This document shows, one piece after another, positions 23,292 through 34,339 of a DNA stretch of 64,000 nucleotides (positions within the stretch are counted from its first letter, which is position 1; each line of letters opens with the position of its first letter). The position numbers and the translations under genes are program-made. Source of the stretch: Aquilaria yunnanensis. Lineage: Eukaryota; Streptophyta; Magnoliopsida; Malvales; Thymelaeaceae. The DNA lies in NCBI GenBank assembly GCA_039654915.1, contig CM077594.1, forward strand, positions 105,352,893-105,416,892, written 5' to 3'. The notes beneath the pieces are model-generated. The model made no database searches. It saw nothing but the letters and a program-made list of their open reading frames with translations, and had not been told where the DNA came from.

Positions 23292-24183
23292 CTAGAAAAA
23301 CACTAGAATATCTAATAAGTTAGCGCATTTTCTTCAATAGTAATTAATTAGTTGGTTCTCTTTCATTTTATCACGTAGCAAATATTATAATTGGACATAT
23401 ATTTGTGCCTTGTCAGTCTGCTATGTAGGAGCTCTGTCTGCTTAATAGTTGAAACTAGGTGGATAAATCGCGCGTTGCTAATTGTTGATTGGGGATCCGA
23501 GCATGAGGAAATCTGAAATCTGATCTAATTACACTTGAACTTTTAACAAGTGATTAATTATTTCAAATATTCAATTGTGTTTATATACATTGTGGTGAGA
23601 TGCATGATAATTTTTTTCTCCCTTTTTTCCTCAATTATTACGCTTCATCATGGTGTGTGTATAGTCCAAGTTTAAATATCAATCGTTTCTCAGGTGGATG
23701 AAAAAAGAAAATAATGCACTTCCTGGGTCTAAGCTGAAAGCTGAAGAAATTGGGGACCAAGAGAGCTGACACAAAAAATTTAGGAACTTTTTTCAAGTTT
23801 GCCCCTTTCCTATTCTTTCTAGGCCAGACTAATTTCAGGTCAAATCCAGCCTGAATCAAGCAACCCTCCACCAAGACCAGACTAAATTCTTGGGCCAAAG
23901 TTGCATTACCATTCATACAGGCATATTACTGTAGATAGTTCTTTACAACTCCTATTTAGTGTGTGTGTGTGTATAATTACATTGTTTGATAAAACTTGAA
24001 GTTTAACTTAAGCTCTAAACAAAATTTAGAAACATAGGCTTAAAATTGACAACAGAAACAGGCCTTAACACTACCAATTGAGAGAAAAAAAAATAAAAAA
24101 TTGAAGAACTGTTTCGGATCCTCTAATCTCTCTATAGCAATAAAGAAAGCAAGTGTGTGATCAACTCATCCAATCTCCAGAAA
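23292..24183. other. 3' flank and intergenic, nothing recognised
   Basis: AT-rich 3' flank of the 133-aa gene with a short GT microsatellite (23960-23972). Weak open frames on the minus strand (23638-23916) have no recognised domain. Confidence 0.4.
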
Positions 24184-24380
24184 AAGGGATGGGGCCACTT
24201 AGTGTTGAGCAGGGCAACTGTCCCCACTCAATTTAAAAAAAAACTATAAATTTTAGATATAAATTTATGATAATTGACCATCTTAACTCCATAATTCTTT
24301 AAATATATAACTATTTACCTCTACTATCTTTTATATATGATTCTTGCCCTCACTAAAAAAAATTTCTGGCTCTACTCCTG
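24184..24380. mobile_element. Probable hAT-type MITE, 197 bp
   Basis: Ends AAGGGATGGGGCCAC and, reversed, CAGGAGTAGAGCCAG resemble the CAGGGGCGGAGCC termini of a common plant hAT MITE type, with the usual internal GGGCAACTGTCCCC dyad near 24211. Flanking 8-mers agree only partly (CAGAAAA-like / TTCAAAAA), so it is old or the boundary is slightly off. Confidence 0.5.
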
Positions 24381-25527
24381 TTCAAAAAAACAATAGTTTT
24401 CTACTCAATTCCACAAACAAAAATGGAATTCAGTTACTCTTACATTAATGTATGTGAGAAAGACTAATAAAAGACAACCACTAAAGGAAAAAATAATAAT
24501 AATTCAATGTCATGCTTTGACTTCAAGGAGTAAGGAGTCATGCAACAAAGTGACAAAATAATATTGAAAAAAAAGTGAAAAAGTGTTGTTGACTTTTCTT
24601 TGGCTATCCCTAAGTTTTTTTTATTTGTACACACACAAACAAGTACACACACACACCCCTAGACCTAGTTCAAATATATGTAGAGCTCCTTAGAGAAGCA
24701 ATTGTCATTTCCACCAAAAAAAATTATCTGTTTTTCATGAATTATGACGACCATATAGCCATCTTGCATTCACGTTGCTTAATGTGATCCTCGTGCGAAG
24801 ACTATACTTGCAGTTGGGCGCCCACTTTTTATGGGTGGATATCAATACCTGCATCAGATTCATAAGCAATGCCAAGGAACAACTAAACAAAATTATCTAA
24901 CAAACACAATACAGACTTCCTGAATTTCTCAATTAAAATAAATTAATTCAAAGAGATCATCTTCAGAATATGCAAGTAAATCACCAGGTAGGCATCTATG
25001 GAACCACCATGCTTTGATTCGTACAGGGGAGTCATGCTTGGCCTATAAAATTTCAGGAAAAGTGCTTCCCACCCCACCATGAATGAGAATTTCCGAGATT
25101 ATTTGCATCATATTTTGTGTCAAAAGCCTCATCATCTCCTTCCTTCCGTTGATAAATTTCCTAAAAGAGTCATGTGGGAACCAACAACAACAAAATTTGT
25201 AGCCTGGATTGGTGAGTAAAATTCGAATGCCTACCTGAGGAAGATGTCTTTTCCCGGTTGGGCTCTTCGAGAACATGCCATTGCACAACTTTAAAGGTAT
25301 AAATGGTCACTACCTGCAACTATAAATAGAGGAAAACGCCATGATTGGAAGAGGAAAAGGAATAGAAACAAAAGGTAATTTAAAAATAAAGCTTACTTGC
25401 AAAATTGGTGGTTGTGAGGCGGTGAAGCAAATAATGCATATTTCTATCAGATCATCTTCCTCTTTGTCCTCGACGCCTTCTTCTCCTTCACCGTCACCAA
25501 GGTCGTCTGGAATACGAAAAGATTGGG
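24381..25527. other. Intergenic region with weak exon-like segments on the minus strand
   Basis: Mostly unremarkable. On the minus strand, segments at 25397-25506, 25235-25313 and 25043-25203 are open and bounded by splice-like sequences, but the second intron would be only 31 nt and the protein matches nothing I know. I therefore do not call a gene (see rejected items). Confidence 0.3.
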
Positions 25528-28325
25528 AAAAAAGAAGGCCTAAATACACTATTAGTTCTCTAACTTTGCCATCTCATACGAGTTGTTCCATTACCTTTGA
25601 CCCAGTATGACTTAGTCATCAAATTTTTCAATTTTTGTGACTTAGTTCTTCAGCTATCAAGATAAACTACAACTTTAAATCCTAACATCCAATCTTTCAG
25701 CAAAATAACCCTTCTATTTAGGAACTTCCAGCACCAAACATGTGGAATAATAAACTTTACTAAATTGTTAAATACATAATTAACCAATTAATAACTTATA
25801 AAATGATAATTTAAAAAATTATATACAGTAATTTTAAAAATATATAATTATTTAATAATTTATAGTTTGCCTATTTTTTCTAAAAAACTACTTTGGTTGA
25901 CTTATTGTAAAGAAAAAAAATAATTTTTATGCACTCCATTATAATGTTGATCAATTGCTTTTCCTAAATATTTTTTCTCACTCTTTCCATACAAAATATG
26001 CAACATTAGGGACTTATGAATTTAGAGATCATTAGAGAATTTTTTTTTCTTTAAGTAGATTTACATTTCAAACAATTTTCCAAATTAATCTTCTTGGTTT
26101 TAATATTTTGTGATTTAGAATTAGTATATCACATTATCATGAAACTAATGCATCTGTTCTAATTCTCATGCTAATGAAGATGATATGTACCATAACTTCC
26201 TTGGCTTTTTATTATTTGTTTTTGAAGAAAAATTTGGGGAAAAATGAAAAAAAAATCCAATGAAGATGGTATGTACTATCATTTGTTATCTACTTTGGCT
26301 AGATATAAATAAGAGTGGGGAATTTAGGGAAAAATAAAAAAAATTAATTTAACCAATTAATTAGAATATTGACTACTTTTTTTTTTTTTTTGTCTTTTGA
26401 TGGATTCCAACTAGAATTTATATCTGAAAAAAAATATATTCAATAAACATAAAAGAAGCCATTAATATGCAAGAAATTGGAGAAATAAAGAAGATAAAGA
26501 AAAACTAAGGAAGAATATGTGGGAAAAATCATCCCAAAGTTAAAGGTTGGATTTTTTTTTTCCAAATTTTTCTTTAAAAAAAATATGATAAAAAGCTAAG
26601 GAAGTTATAGTATGTACCATCTTCATTAGTATGAGAATTGCAATAGATGAATTAGTTTCAAGATGATGTGGTACACTAATTCTAAATCACAAAGTATTAA
26701 TACCAAAAAAATTAATTTAGAAAATTGTTTGAAAACTAATCTACTTAAAAAAAAACTCCTTTAAAAATTATCTCTAAATTCATAAGTCCCTAATGTTGCA
26801 TATTTTGTATAAAAAAAAGTGAGAAAAATATTTAGAAAAAATAATTGATCAACATAATAGTGGAGTGCATAAAAAATATTTTTTTCCTTTCCAATAAGTC
26901 AACCAAAGTAGGTTACTAGTTTTTTAGAAAAAAAATAAGCAAAATATAAATTACTAAATAATTTTATATTTTTTAAACTATTGTATATAATTTTTTGAAT
27001 TATCATTTTGTAAGTTATTAATTAGTTAATTGTGTATTTAACAAATTATTAAAGTTTATTAATCCATAACTTTGGTGATAATGGAAGTTCCTAAATAGAT
27101 CTACCACATTTCATAAAAGATAAATTAGTATATTACATCATCATGAAACTAATGCATCCGTTTCAATTCTCATGCTACTGAAGATGGTATGTACTATAAC
27201 TTCCTTGGCTTTTTATTATTTGTTTTAGAAGAAAAATTTGGGGAAAAATGAGAAAAAAAATCCAATGAAGATGATATGTACTATCATTTGTTATCTACTT
27301 TGGCTAGATATAAATAAGAGTGGAATTTAGGGAACAATAAAAAAATTAATTTAACCAATTAATTAGAATATTGGCTACTTTTTTTTGTCTTTTGATGGAT
27401 TCCAACTAGAATTTATATTTGAAAAAAAAAAAAAGATTCAATAAACATAAAAAAAGCCATTAATATGCAAGAAATTGAAGAAATAAAGAAGATAAAGAAA
27501 AACTAAGGACGAATATGAGGGAAAAATCATCCCAAAGTTAAAGGTTAGATTTTTTTTTTGTGTATTTTTTCCCCAAATTTTTCTTTAAAAACAAATGATA
27601 AAATGCTAAGGAAGTTATAGTATGTACCATCTTCATTAGCATGAGAATTGCAATGGATGAATTAGTTTCAAGATGATGTGGTACACTAATTCTAAATCAC
27701 AAAATATTAATACCAAAAAAATTAATTTAGAAAATTGTTTGAAAACTAAATCTACTTAAAAAAAAAACTCCTTTAAAAATTATCACTAAATTCATAAGTC
27801 CCTAATGTTGTATATTTTGTTTAAAAAAAAGTGATAAAATATTTAGAAAAAATAATTGATCAACATAATGGTGGAGTGCATAAAAAATATTTTTTTTCCT
27901 TTCCAATAAGTCAACCAAAGTAGTTTACTAGTTTTTTTAGAAAAAAAAAAACAAAACATAAATTATTAAATAATTAAATATTTTCTAAATTATTGTATAT
28001 AATTTTTTGAATTATCATTTTTTAAGTTATTAATTAGCTAATTATGTATTTAACAAATTATTAAAGTTTATTAGTCCACAACTTTGGTGATAATGGAAGT
28101 TCCTAAATAGAATAGTCATTTTGCTGAAAGATTAGATGCTAGGACTTAGAGTTGTAGTTTATCCTGATGGCTGAAGGACAAAGTCACGCCATTTGAAAAG
28201 TTTGAGGACTAACTCACATGATTTTGCAGAGTTGGAGACTAAGACATACTGATTCAAAGTTAAGGGACCAACTCGTGCAAGTTGCAAAGTTAGAGGACTA
28301 TTGGTGCATTTAGTTCAAAAAATAA
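25528..28325. mobile_element. Long foldback Mutator-like element, 2780 bp
   Basis: Element proper 25537-28316. Left end GGCCTAAATACACTATTAG and reversed right end GAACTAAATGCACCAATAG are followed by inverted similarity that continues, with small gaps, for about 1 kb into each arm (for example the block CTTTCAGCAAAATAACCC near 25697 and its reverse complement near 28120; TATGCACTCCATTATAATG near 25928 and its inverse near 27870). Flanks AAAAAAGAA (25528-25536) and AAAAAATAA (28317-28325) agree at 8 of 9, a Mutator-size target duplication. The centre is a ~1.0-kb direct duplication (about 26121-27100 and 27125-28108), so the order is arm, inverted arm, arm, inverted arm. It is AT-rich and has no coding capacity. 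Confidence 0.82.
26121..28108. repeat. Two ~1.0-kb direct copies inside the foldback element
   Basis: Copy one about 26121-27100 and copy two about 27125-28108, offset 1004 bp, nearly colinear throughout (shared words include TTGGCTAGATATAAATAAGA and TTGATGGATTCCAACTAGAA). Each copy is itself an inverted repeat. A ~24-bp linker with ACCACATTTCATAAAAGA separates them. Confidence 0.85.
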
Positions 28326-28509
28326 ACCTAGAAAAGTGTGGAACTTGAAGGCTGTTGTTCTCGCGTTAATGGGGCAATGTATGTTGGGCCGATAAATAGA
28401 AGCGAAAGCACATTGGGCTGGTCCAAGAACAAATTTTGGCTGGGCCACTATTGTGGCTACTGTTTTGAAGAACAGTTCTAGCAGAACTCCCCTTTTGTAT
28501 AATAAAATA

Positions 28510-28804
28510 TACTCTCTCCGTCCATTTTAGTTGAAACATTTTTTTGGATACGGAGATTAATGTGTATGTAATTTGTGTTAATTTTTTATGTAGTAAAAGC
28601 TTAAATAACGATTAAAAAAGAAAAGATTCTTTTTTGAATTTTGTGCAATGAGAGATTGAGTGGATATTAAAAAAAGAGTCTTTATTGGGTTTTGTGTAAA
28701 ATGATTATTTAATTGTTTAAACTTTTCCAAAAGAGGAAACATTTCAACCTTTTGGGACATCCCAAAAAGGAATATGTTTCAAGTAAAGTGGGACGGAGGG
28801 AGTA
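28510..28804. mobile_element. Stowaway-type MITE, 291 bp
   Basis: Ends CTCTCTCCGTCCATTTTAG and, reversed, CTCCCTCCGTCCCACTTTAC, flanked by TA at 28510-28511 and 28803-28804. These termini and the TA duplication define Stowaway elements (Tc1/mariner superfamily). The internal arms pair further (TTGAAACATTTTTTTGG with the inverse of CCAAAAAGGAATATGTTTCA). Confidence 0.88.
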
Positions 28805-31548
28805 ATATATAATGTAAAAGAACAGTATTTTTAAACTCCTTTTTAGTACTAGTAGAGAGACCCCCACTCCACTGGAGACAATTTTGAACAATCAAGAAAT
28901 TTTCAAAAGCAAAATATATCAAGTGATGCAATTTATTGTATAGAGTTAACACTTGTGGCCTAATATGACTTAGACATACAATCTTAAGGATATAATGCAT
29001 AATTTAACTGCAAGAGGTAGAATGATAATCTTTTACCTAACTTCCACAATTACACAAAAGGGCATGCCAATTAGAAACTTACATATGCACCCATGTCTTC
29101 CTTTTGACTAGCCAATTTCACTCTCGGCCATCGCCACTATTGTTTTCCACAATCTCAACACAACTGATTTTCGCATCAATCTGCCATGTTCAGCACCTCC
29201 AACATCGTAGATCATATTTGCAGTTGAAGTCAATGCTGGCAACCGCTTTCATTTTGTTAAAGAGAATATAGTATGCATAATTTGTCTTACAAAGTTCTTA
29301 AAGAGAGTAACATGGGTAGTTTGAGTACAACAGTCTTAATACATACATGCTAGTGTTTCCAAGGTTGGATATTGTCCATATTTATTACATATAGAGGGAT
29401 AAAGGTAGATGCAAGACAAGCTGCACTTGGTGTCTTTGTATTTTCCTTCAATCTGTTGGTGGATCAGTAAAGTTTCCAATTGAAATCTATCCAACAATAA
29501 AATTGATTAAATTTTTTAAGATACAAAAAAAAAAATTAGCTTCCCTTTTTTATGATAAAGCAACCCTATTTCCAGAAAAAAGAGTAAAAATTTTATTTTT
29601 GTTAGTTTAGAAATCACTGGTATACTATAAAATTGATTCTTAATTTCTAAATGAATTTATCTTTATGAAATGTAAGTGAAGAACCACATACACATATTTC
29701 AACCGTTTAAATTTTAATGACCTATTTAACTTAATAAAAAAAATTAAAACAATGAAATCAATTAATTTTTTTACATAATTTTAGAAAATTCTATCACATA
29801 CTCTTCTACCATATTTATTTCCCTAGATATTAGAAAAAAATTCAATTTTTAGACAATTTCTCTGATCTTCGTGCTTTTAACTTTTGTGGGTTCTTTTATT
29901 TAGTCTTTTGATTCTTAGGAGTTGGATATTGCCAGTGTGAAAGTTATGAACCACGTGGTGTGCTCACTCTCGAAGAGAGGCATCTTAGAACTGCACTGGA
30001 GGACCCAAATTGTCAAATTGGAGCAATTCGGGCCTACATTACAACGAAACCAACATACCAAGGACTACAATTGGACTTAACCCAACGAGCACAACTCTTT
30101 AGACAAATCACTCCCTAACTTTTTCCCCACAACACCTAGATGCATGTTAAATCCCAAAAAAAAACACATAATAATGAACAACATACTACAGACATAAGTT
30201 CCTAATTTAACATTCTAACACCCAATAACTCATCAATAAAAAAATCTGGTAGTAAAAAACAACAATATTACGATTTTACTAAGGATAAAATTGCAACATA
30301 TAGAAAATCAATGGTCCCAATGCAACAGAACAGCATATATCAGGATATCAGCTGAATTAGGCCGGCCAAATTGGGACATCTGGCGTCACGCGAGATAGGA
30401 TGCAGCTGCCACATGCAAAACATCAAGGCTCCCTTTGCTAAAACGTAAACCTTTGAGCCCAAAAAAGGGAATTATTCCACCTGAACAGCTGTCACCATCT
30501 TCTTAACCCCTCACGCTTTAATGTATATATAGATTATTGTCACCTCTTTAAAATATGTATATTGGATGTAGCATTTTAAAATTATAATTAGTTATTGTTT
30601 ACAGATAATGGTCTAAACCTTTTTTCAACCTCAGCAAATTTCTTTTCTTTTATCTTGACCTCGAAACTGTTCCATCTAACAATTAGCCATTAGGGACAGT
30701 ACAGGGATAGTGGCGAGGTTGACAAATCTGCAAATTTGGGGATTGAAGCTACCATAGATAAAATTTACAAGAAATATTTTCTTCAGCTTTTGTCCGCTTC
30801 ACATATTTTTGCTTAAATCTATTGTAGTCCCTAAGCTATTGATCCTTTTCATTGCAGTCCCTAACTTTTATCTGTTTGACATTTTGGTCTATTTTCTTTT
30901 TTTCTTTTTTTGTGTTTATTAAGTCAATGTTAAACTCTTACTACATATAATATTTCCATTTGTTCTATTGATCCCACAACTTTATTTTCACTTTTATGTC
31001 AATACTTAAACATCATTTTTGTTGCAAGGTTAGCCACTTTTAGTTGCTAAAATCACGCTCTTTATTCTATTAATCCTAAACTTTATTGTATAGAGATCAT
31101 ACCCCGCTTTTAGGTCTAACAAATAAGTTTTTTTATATTTATGAAAAAGTTTTTTGTATCAATGATTAAACTCACTTTTAATTGTTAGAAGTCTAATTTT
31201 TCCTCTCTTCATCTTCAAACTTTATTGTTTGATGATTATTTTGCTACATTTTAGATAAACCTTGTTTGGGGAAAGTATCTAAGAAATGGAGCTTTAATTC
31301 AAGTGGATTGGTTTATTGTTTATCCACTATTAAATTACTAAAGGTTTTAGGTTCAAATACTTATGAGATAGGGGCTGGCACAATCCCGCAATATAAGAAA
31401 TTGATTCATATTCAATGGTTGAGATTCAAATAAAAAGCATAAAAAAGATGTCTTTCATAACTTTACAAAACAATGGATAAATACTACTCCATCCATTTCA
31501 CAGGTTGACCCTTTTTTTAACTTAAATATATTTATATTGTAAAAAAAT
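28805..31548. other. Intergenic region, partly dispersed repeat
   Basis: No gene recognised. 30820-31260 carries a copy of the T-rich module also found at 13480-14890 and 37730-38870 (GTAGTCCCTAAGCTATT, TTTATTAAGTCAATG). 31480-31520 (ACTCCATCCATTTCACAGG) looks like one end of a truncated Stowaway element beside the complete one at 31551. Confidence 0.4.
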
Positions 31549-32600
31549 TACTCCTTCCGTCCCATATTCTTTGCACCACTTTCCTTTTTAGGTCGTCCCA
31601 AATTCTTTGCACCATTTCCTTTTTAAGTAAGTTTTACTAGATAATTTTACAATTATACCCATTTCCCATCTACTCTACTGTCATTTGTTTTGTTTTTTGT
31701 TATGTTCCTCCGATCCCTTTGTTGGCCACTGCCGACATGGGTGCGCTAGCCAATCAGGGCAGCGGGTGACAAGGCGAGGAGATCAGGGCAAGCGACGGGA
31801 TGAGGAGGTCAGGCTGACTAGGCGACGGAGTGAAGAGGTCAGAGCAATAGAGCAAGGGGACTAGGACGGCGAGCGACGTGCGGCTTGCGAATCAGAGGTA
31901 GGAGATAAGGACAAAAGCGAAGGAGGCCGAATTAATGAGGGGAGGAGATCGGGGGAGGCAAAATCGGAGGAGATCGAATGAGGCGATAACATCAAAGGAG
32001 ACTGAATCATCGAGATAAGCGGAGGAGATCGGAGGAGGTCGAATCAATGAGGCGATGAGGATGACGAAGGCCGGCCACAAGATCGTCGTTGCTTGTGGGC
32101 TGCCGACGATCAAGACAATTGTTGAGATTCAGGAAGCGACGATGCAGCACCAAGAACGGCGACGATCGACGACGGCAGTGGAATGAAAACGATGGTGGAT
32201 CGAGGATGAGGGTCGATTGAGGAAGGCAACAGATTGAGAACGACAGTGGATCGCGAGGAGCGATGAAGCGATCGTGGACGACGGCCGCAGATCGAGGACG
32301 GCAAACCCAGCTTCCATGATTGACGTCGTTCACACTAGGCGGCGCGGAGGATGACGAGACTCGACAAGTACGGAGGGAAGTACCGGCAAGGGCGACATCA
32401 CGATGGAATCGATGGCCAAAACGAAGTCGGAATCAAAGGCGTGGATGGAATTGAAGATTGAATTAGGTTTGGTGGTGTTGCACGTACGGAGAGAAAAAGG
32501 ATAAATCAGGGGTAAAAAGGGAAAAATATATAATATTTTATCATTTCTTAATCTCTGTGTCAAACACAAATGGTGCAAACAATGTGGGACGGAGGGAATA
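31549..32600. mobile_element. Stowaway-like element with 1-kb GC-rich interior
   Basis: Element proper 31551-32598 with ends CTCCTTCCGTCCCATATTCT and, reversed, TTCCCTCCGTCCCACATTG. It is flanked by TA at 31549-31550 and 32599-32600. Terminal similarity extends through TTTGCACCA. At 1048 bp it is longer than ordinary MITEs. The interior (31700-32330) is G/A-rich with repeated GGAGGAGATCGAATGAGGCG-like words and lacks stops in several frames. No transposase is recognisable. Low-complexity content explains the open frames, so no gene is called. Confidence 0.8.
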
Positions 32601-33712
32601 ATATATATATATATATATATATACATATTAGAGTCTTTAAGGTATTATTTTTATATAAAAAATTTATATTTGTATAAAAATTTAAAAAAAATAAAATCAT
32701 AAATTAGTTGCTTTGAATAGTAAAGAGAACAAACTTTGTATGATGAATGTAATAATTTCCTTCTTCCTAGGGGAAACAAAGAGAATTAAGATTGTGCTAG
32801 AATGGCGGTCTGTAGCCATTACATATGCTGCGAATATTGTTGTTCGCTACCATAACGGTCCTGGAGCCGGAGGCATTTTCCAAAAGTATAGGGTGACAAA
32901 AATAATTGGCCAGAAAAAGACCAGAAGATGAAAAAAAGTAAGGTTCGTGAAATTTAAACCGCAATATAATTAACTTAATTGGAAGTGTCGTCGTGGGAAG
33001 CCCAGATGGAAGATTAATTAGATTGAAACTGCGGGCGGAGCTTTGACGCAAGCAACAACTCTTACTCTGTTCTCCATGCCCATGGCGATGGTGCAAGGGC
33101 ACGTAAATAAGATCGGCGGCAACAAGATTTGTGCTGCTTTTCGGAAACAAGACCCGTGTAGGAAAGAGAGAGGGGGGGAATCAAGTGATCGGATGAGTTT
33201 CTGTTTGATCCTTAAATTATCTTGAGAGAGAAGGGCAATCGCTTCCCTCCCTCACAAATTAATCCTTGTCATTTTCTCTTCTTTACAGGATGAATGAATT
33301 CATGTAATGAAGCCAATCAAGCCACTGGTCACTCTGAGTTAGAAACTAAATTTGGTTTTTGTTGCTCATGAAATTAGTTAACTTTAAGCTTCGTCTCCGG
33401 CCGGACTAACTTTTTTAATACGCTTTAACAACAAGTTTCTGGGGAGTAGTAGTGGCCCATTTGGTTCCCTTAACATAAGTTATTAAACGGAACCCACTAG
33501 CTCAATAAAAATATCTAGACGCGGTGCAATTGATTCGCCCGGACAAAACTTGCTATACAAAAAAAATCCTTCTTAACAAATCACTGTCGCCTTTTAAACG
33601 TAACAGGCATATATTGGATTTGAAAAGCAAAAGCAATTGATCTATGTATATGTAGCTGGGGAGATGGCTAGAAGTGAAGGGATCGGGCATGTGTAGTTGT
33701 ATGATTTCTAAT
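32601..33712. other. Intergenic, AT microsatellite, nothing coding recognised
   Basis: An (AT) run at 32600-32623 is followed by ~1.1 kb with short open frames on both strands (32713-32931, 32797-33150) that resemble no family I know and overlap each other. It lies 3' of the first DUF3339 gene. Confidence 0.35.
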
Positions 33713-33922
33713 CTATCCGGTGGTGATGTGAATGCCGATGGCAATGAGGAAGATGGTGATGAGGCCGAAGTATATGATTGTGTGAACCAAGATGGAGATG
33801 CCGCTGGTCTGCATGTTGCCCAACTCTATCACTCTCCCCTTTCCGGGCAGCTGGAATAGCAGCCCCGGCGTCAGCAGCACGAACAGCACCACCGCCACCA
33901 CCACCGGCCCCCAATCTGCCAT
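33713..33922 (-). CDS. DUF3339 family small membrane protein (copy 1), 69 aa
   Basis: The 69-residue product begins MADWGPVVVAVVLFVLLTPG and fits the plant DUF3339 family, which is normally 65-75 residues with two membrane spans. Helix 1 covers about residues 6-24 and helix 2 about 44-65. Between them are the family-like LPGKGRVIELGNMQTSGISI loop with its E-(L/F)-G and T-S-G motifs. The function of the family is unknown. The start is the ATG at 33920-33922 because it gives the conserved MADWGP N-terminus. Just upstream, a TTTGTTTGCAG acceptor-like site at 33954-33964 (reversed) suggests a 5' UTR intron. This copy is separated from the other four by about 6.7 kb of repeats. Confidence 0.93.
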   Translation of the reverse strand: MADWGPVVVAVVLFVLLTPGLLFQLPGKGRVIELGNMQTSGISILVHTIIYFGLITIFLIAIGIHITTG

Positions 33923-34339
33923 GTCAACTCACAAATGGGCCAGCGTAAAATTAACTGCAAACAAATGAATGCTACACCGGTACCTACATATATGCACATA
34001 ACGGTACCTGCGAGTTTGAAGCAAACGACAAATATGCAGACGTAGTCGATCGAGGAGAAACTCTTAAAATTATTAATTAGATATGCGATGCCGGACCCGG
34101 ACGGCACGCATTGCTTCTTCGTCCCTCCCGGCCGGCTCTTGCCCTTTCTTGTGTTCGGATTTTACTTTTAACTGTTAGCCAAGGATAATTCTACAGTGAG
34201 TCAGAGTCACCATGCGGCCGACACCCAATACCCACCGTAGCCGGTTTGGCTTTATACCCAGTTCAAATGGATTCTTTTTATTACTAATTGTAGAACATGA
34301 GATATTAATCTGTTAATTAACGTAAATATAATCATTACT

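Noticed and set aside
25043..25506. Three-exon minus-strand gene model (25397-25506, 25235-25313, 25043-25203) with an uninterrupted frame
   Set aside because: The second intron would be only 31 nt, below the size plants splice. The product matches no family I know and no start exon was found beyond the adjoining foldback element. Could be revisited with RNA-seq.
31892..32333. Several overlapping minus-strand frames of 60-108 codons
   Set aside because: They lie in different phases of a G/A-rich repetitive interior of a Stowaway-like element. Lack of stops is a composition effect.
32713..33225. Open frames on both strands, considered as a possible gene
   Set aside because: Mutually overlapping, with no recognised motif, convincing promoter or splice structure.
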